This document shows, one piece after another, positions 44,385-47,395 of a stretch of DNA of 47,395 nucleotides. Position 1 is the stretch's first letter, and every line of letters starts with the position of its first letter. Under the pieces are notes generated by a model. The model did not search any database, had not been told where the DNA came from, and worked only from the letters and a program-made list of their open reading frames with translations. Position numbers and translations under genes: made by a program. Source of the stretch: Clostridium gallinarum (GTDB lineage: Bacteria; Bacillota; Clostridia; Clostridiales; Clostridiaceae); contig NZ_JACSQZ010000021.1 of assembly GCF_014836325.1 (NCBI RefSeq), forward strand, positions 1 to 47,395, given 5' to 3'.

Positions 44385-44431
44385 GGAAATTATAAAACTG
44401 TTATTAACAGGGTAACATCTTTATAATTTCC
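44385..44431 (-). promoter_or_regulatory. Second hairpin in the kdgK-kdgA gap
   Basis: GGAAATTATAAA (44385-44396) pairs perfectly with its inverse (44420-44431), and the loop includes the palindrome CTGTTATTAACAG. It starts 17 nt after the kdgK stop. No T-run follows in the minus-strand RNA. It could be an mRNA 3' stabiliser or an operator. Confidence 0.55.
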
Positions 44432-44448
44432 TAAAGAATAAAAAAAGT

Positions 44449-45396
44449 CTAACGCTCTATTTTCTTTACTTGTCCTAAATGTACTAAAACATCATCATAA
44501 TAAGGTAACCCCTCATTATCACCTTCGACCCCTACTACTAGAGAGCCAACTGCATTTCCAAATTCAACACATTCTTTAAAAGTTTTCTCTTTACATAAGG
44601 CTGTCAAAAATCCTGCTGCAAATCCATCTCCTGCCCCTACAGTATCTATTAAAGCTTTAGGTTTAATAGCATCCACTTCATAAATACTATTTCCATCTGA
44701 TCCAACAACTCCTTTAGCACCTTTTTTAATCACAACTTTTCCTATTCCATAGTCATGGAAAGTTTTTATTGCATTTTCAATAGTTGTATCACCTAATAAT
44801 ATTTCTATTTCTTCATCACCAACTAGAATGATATCTACATAAGGTAATACTTTCTCTATATAAGACCTTGCTTCTTCCTTTGTCCACATTTTTAATCTTA
44901 TATTAGGATCAAAAGAGATAATTAAGTTGTTTTTCTTTGCTAATTTTATTGCTTCTAATATAATTTCTTGATTATTTTTAGTTATTGAAGGAAATACTCC
45001 TGTGATATGAAGTATTTTTGCCGATCTAAGATATTCTTCATTTAATTCTTCACATTTCATTGTACTTGTTGGTGAGTTTTCTCTATAATAAAATGATCTA
45101 CTAGATCCATCTGATAAAACTTCTCTAAAATATACTGAAGTTTGATATCCCTCTACAAGCTTAACTTCTGAAATATCAATAGCTTCTCCTCTAATAGTTT
45201 TTAATATATATTTTCCAAAATCATCATTACCAAGTCTACTTATAAAACCTGCTTTTAATCCTAATCTTGCACATCCTATTGCAACATTTAGCTCTGCCCC
45301 ACCTACTTTTCTTTTAAAAGTATCTGAAAATATTATTGGTCCCTTTTCCCTAGGACACATTGCAATCATAGCATCTCCTATAGTAATTACATCCAT
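44449..45396 (-). CDS. kdgK: 2-keto-3-deoxygluconate kinase (PfkB family)
   Basis: Phosphorylates 2-keto-3-deoxygluconate to KDPG with ATP in the cytoplasm. 315 residues, normal for the family. Ribokinase/PfkB motifs include the N-terminal VGGAELNVAIGCARLG and the C-terminal IDTVGAGDGFAAGFL with catalytic Asp (about residue 255). Substrate-side residues such as YYRENSPTS and FDPNIRLKMW match KDG kinases. GAGG lies 10 nt before the ATG. It lies 49 nt after uxaC and upstream of kdgA; the pair makes and cleaves KDPG. A related sugar kinase is possible, but the neighbours make KDG by far the best fit. Confidence 0.93.
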   Translation of the reverse strand: MDVITIGDAMIAMCPREKGPIIFSDTFKRKVGGAELNVAIGCARLGLKAGFISRLGNDDFGKYILKTIRGEAIDISEVKLVEGYQTSVYFREVLSDGSSRSFYYRENSPTSTMKCEELNEEYLRSAKILHITGVFPSITKNNQEIILEAIKLAKKNNLIISFDPNIRLKMWTKEEARSYIEKVLPYVDIILVGDEEIEILLGDTTIENAIKTFHDYGIGKVVIKKGAKGVVGSDGNSIYEVDAIKPKALIDTVGAGDGFAAGFLTALCKEKTFKECVEFGNAVGSLVVGVEGDNEGLPYYDDVLVHLGQVKKIER

Positions 45397-45445
45397 TAAT
45401 CCTACACCTCTTTCATTGGCTTATATGTTTTTTAGACTTATACTT

Positions 45446-46852
45446 TTATTTAATACCGAAATATTCATTAGCATTGTTATAACATATACCTTCTACAATT
45501 TTCTTAAGTAATTTTTGATTGTCTGGTACTTCCCCATTTTCAACCCATTCTCCAATTAAATTACATAATATTCTTCTAAAATATTCATGTCTTGTGTATG
45601 ATAAAAAACTTCTAGAATCAGTTAACATTCCAACGAAGCGACCTAATAATCCAAGGTTAGCTAATGCCTTCATTTGTTCAATCATTCCATCTTTATTATC
45701 ATTAAACCACCAAGCAGATCCAAATTGTATTTTCCCTGGAATTCCATCACCTTGGAAGTTTCCTAGCATAGTTCCTAAAACATAGTTATCCTTTGGATTT
45801 AAAGTATATAAAATAGTTTTAGGAAGAGAATTTTCTCTATCTAATGAATCTAAAAGTCTAGAAAGAGGATAAGCTATACTTTCATCATTTATAGAATCAA
45901 ATCCAGTATCTGCTCCTAGTTCTTCCTTCATTCTTGTATTATTATTTCTAAGTGCTGCAATATGAAGTTGCATTGTCCATCCAAGTCTGTAATAATGTTT
46001 AGCTAAAAATCTAAATGTGTAAGTCTTATATTTCTTTTCTTCTTCTAAGCTTACTCCATCACCTTCTAAACCCTTTTCAAATATTGCTTCTGCTTCTTCC
46101 TTTGAAACCTCTGAATACAATACTGTATTATTCATACCGTGATCTGATATTCTACATCCAACTGAATGGAAATATTCTATTCTTGATTCAAATGCCTTTA
46201 AAAATTCATCGTAACTGTTAATTTTAACTTTAGATACTTTTTCTAAATTTTTTACCCATGAAGCAAAGCCTTCTGCATTTATTTCCATACCTTTATCAGG
46301 TCTAAATGTTGGTAAAACTTTTACATCAAAGCTTTTATCTTCTTTAAGCTTTAAATGATATTCTAATGTATCAGTTGGATCATCTGTTGTGCAGATCACT
46401 TTAACATTTGATTTTTTAATTAAATCTCTTACATTAAAACCTTCTCCATTAAGTAATTTATTTGCCTTTTCCCAAATTAATGGAGCTGTATCTTCATCTA
46501 TAACATCATATATTCCAAAAAATCTTTGAAGTTCTAAATGTGCCCAGTGATAAAGTGGATTTCCTATAGCCATTGGTAATGTTTTTGACCAATCTACAAA
46601 TTTATCATAATCACTTCCATCTCCAGTAATATACTTTTCATCTATTCCATTACTTCTCATTGCTCTCCATTTATAATGATCCCCATATAACCAAGCCTCA
46701 GTAATATTTTTAAATTTTTTATTTTCATATATCTCCTTTGGATCTATATGACAGTGATAGTCTATTATAGGCATATCCTTAGCGTATTTATGATATAAAT
46801 CTATAGCTGTTTGATTAGATAATAAAAAGTTCTCATCCATAAATTTTTTCAA
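45446..46852 (-). CDS. uxaC: Glucuronate/galacturonate isomerase
   Basis: Converts D-glucuronate to D-fructuronate (and D-galacturonate to D-tagaturonate). 468 residues from a TTG start at 46852, chosen because AAGGGTG lies 6 nt upstream and the product begins KKFMDENFLL as in known UxaC. A GTG (46861) or ATG (46840) is also in frame. Family motifs: IIDYHCHIDPKEI (metal-binding histidines), DHYKWRAMRSNG, GNPLYHWAHLELQRFFGI, and the C-terminal GRFVGMLTDSRSFLSYTRHEYFRRILC. It is first in uxaC-kdgK-kdgA. The oxidoreductase and dehydratase steps (UxuB/UxaB and UxuA/UxaA) needed between UxaC and KdgK are not in this window. Confidence 0.94.
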   Translation of the reverse strand: MKKFMDENFLLSNQTAIDLYHKYAKDMPIIDYHCHIDPKEIYENKKFKNITEAWLYGDHYKWRAMRSNGIDEKYITGDGSDYDKFVDWSKTLPMAIGNPLYHWAHLELQRFFGIYDVIDEDTAPLIWEKANKLLNGEGFNVRDLIKKSNVKVICTTDDPTDTLEYHLKLKEDKSFDVKVLPTFRPDKGMEINAEGFASWVKNLEKVSKVKINSYDEFLKAFESRIEYFHSVGCRISDHGMNNTVLYSEVSKEEAEAIFEKGLEGDGVSLEEEKKYKTYTFRFLAKHYYRLGWTMQLHIAALRNNNTRMKEELGADTGFDSINDESIAYPLSRLLDSLDRENSLPKTILYTLNPKDNYVLGTMLGNFQGDGIPGKIQFGSAWWFNDNKDGMIEQMKALANLGLLGRFVGMLTDSRSFLSYTRHEYFRRILCNLIGEWVENGEVPDNQKLLKKIVEGICYNNANEYFGIK

Positions 46853-46986
46853 TTTAATCACCCTTATTTCATTATTATTTTCTTCAAATAAATCATATTA
46901 GATTATTTTCTTTCCATAATTTAATTATATATAATAATTTGTAATTTTTATTATTTTTTTCCTAAAAATTCTCTACATAAGGATAC

Positions 46987-47017
46987 AAAAAAAGTGCCTA
47001 CTAATTAGACACTTTTT
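46987..47017 (-). terminator. Terminator between the EAL gene and uxaC
   Basis: AAAAAGTGTCTA pairs with TAGGCACTTTTT (one wobble pair), and in the minus-strand RNA the stem runs straight into a T-run. It lies 9 nt after the EAL stop, so uxaC needs its own promoter in 46853-46986, an AT-rich stretch where I cannot pick a convincing -35/-10 pair. Confidence 0.88.
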
Positions 47018-47025
47018 CATATTAT

Positions 47026-47395
47026 TTATTTAATTATTTCATCATATAAGTTACCTTGTACACATAACTTATCATTATCTATTTCTTTAATCTTTTTCTC
47101 TTGTTCTATTTTATCAATACCTTCTAGAACAATAAATTTATCCTCTGCTTTTGCTATTCTTGAAATAAAAATTATTATTTCACTTCTTATTATACTCTTG
47201 TCCATATTTTCAGTAAAAATTTTATCTATTTTTATTATATCTATATCTAAGTCTTGTATAATATTTAAATTTGAATATTCTATTCCAAAATCATCTATTG
47301 CTATTAAAAATCCTGCTTCTTTTAAGATTTTTATATTTCCACTTATAATTTCAATATCTCTAACATTTATATTTCCAATGACTTCAATACAAATG
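47026..47395 (-). CDS. EAL-domain protein, C-terminal fragment (cut by window edge)
   Basis: Last 123 residues of an EAL-domain protein (cyclic di-GMP phosphodiesterase family); the 5' part is beyond the window. Matching motifs are IAIDDFG, a loop altered from GTGYSSL to GIEYSNL, DIDIIKIDK (the conserved Lys kept), EGID in place of EGVE, and QGN in place of QGY. The canonical ELTE motif reads EVIG. The domain therefore keeps the DDFG, Lys and Glu signature residues but departs at several conserved spots, and it stops soon after QGN without the usual FSKP. It could be a weak enzyme or a c-di-GMP sensor. The missing N-terminus prevents a fuller call. Confidence 0.75.
   Translation of the reverse strand, partial: ICIEVIGNINVRDIEIISGNIKILKEAGFLIAIDDFGIEYSNLNIIQDLDIDIIKIDKIFTENMDKSIIRSEIIIFISRIAKAEDKFIVLEGIDKIEQEKKIKEIDNDKLCVQGNLYDEIIK

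Overview
The base composition is very AT-rich, ribosome sites are strong AGGAGG types, and the protein families (FIVAR modules, NagH-like GH84, dockerin-tagged GH2, class B sortase) point to a host-associated Clostridium of the C. perfringens type (Clostridium sensu stricto). This is inferred from family content; the species cannot be named from the sequence. Every gene I can support, 19 in all, lies on the minus strand, so transcription runs from high to low coordinates.

Layout, right to left (direction of transcription). 47395-47026: 3' end of an EAL-domain protein cut by the window edge. 46852-43610: uronate genes uxaC, kdgK and kdgA (glucuronate/galacturonate isomerase, KDG kinase, KDPG aldolase). 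43158-38998: a secreted, wall-anchored metallophosphatase, a YibE/F-like membrane protein and a class B sortase. 38930-34775: an alpha-glucoside PTS operon (LicT antiterminator, EIICB, GH4 6-phospho-alpha-glucosidase) with a near-consensus promoter, two RAT/terminator switches and two cre-like sites. 34671-31804: a beta-helix, FIVAR and LPXTG surface protein that has lost its 5' end. 31543-10604: four very large secreted glycosidases: a dockerin-bearing GH2 beta-galactosidase, a GH84 beta-hexosaminidase/hyaluronidase, a GH29 alpha-L-fucosidase and a second GH2 beta-galactosidase (the last three with LPXTG anchors). 10288-169: a lipoprotein solute-binding protein, two ABC permeases, cytoplasmic LacZ and a YesN/YesM-type two-component system.

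Working model (inference). The surface fucosidase, galactosidases and hexosaminidase trim host glycans such as mucin or milk-type chains. The ABC system imports a freed galactoside, using an ATPase encoded elsewhere. LacZ cleaves it in the cytoplasm, and the two-component system sets expression. The PTS/GH4 operon handles alpha-glucosides independently, and the uronate genes feed KDPG to glycolysis.

The most interesting observations are: (1) a small dispersed element with a conserved core of about 22 nt, present in four copies; at two loci the core sits in the loop of a long hairpin whose stem sequence differs; (2) a FIVAR repeat cassette shared by four surface proteins in the same unit order, differing by loss of whole units at the same joint; (3) a LamG-like domain inserted inside the catalytic region of the dockerin GH2; (4) a phosphatase with an atypical VNTGD sorting motif next to its probable class B sortase; (5) a decapitated beta-helix surface gene. 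I see no CRISPR array, tRNA, rRNA, transposase or phage gene.
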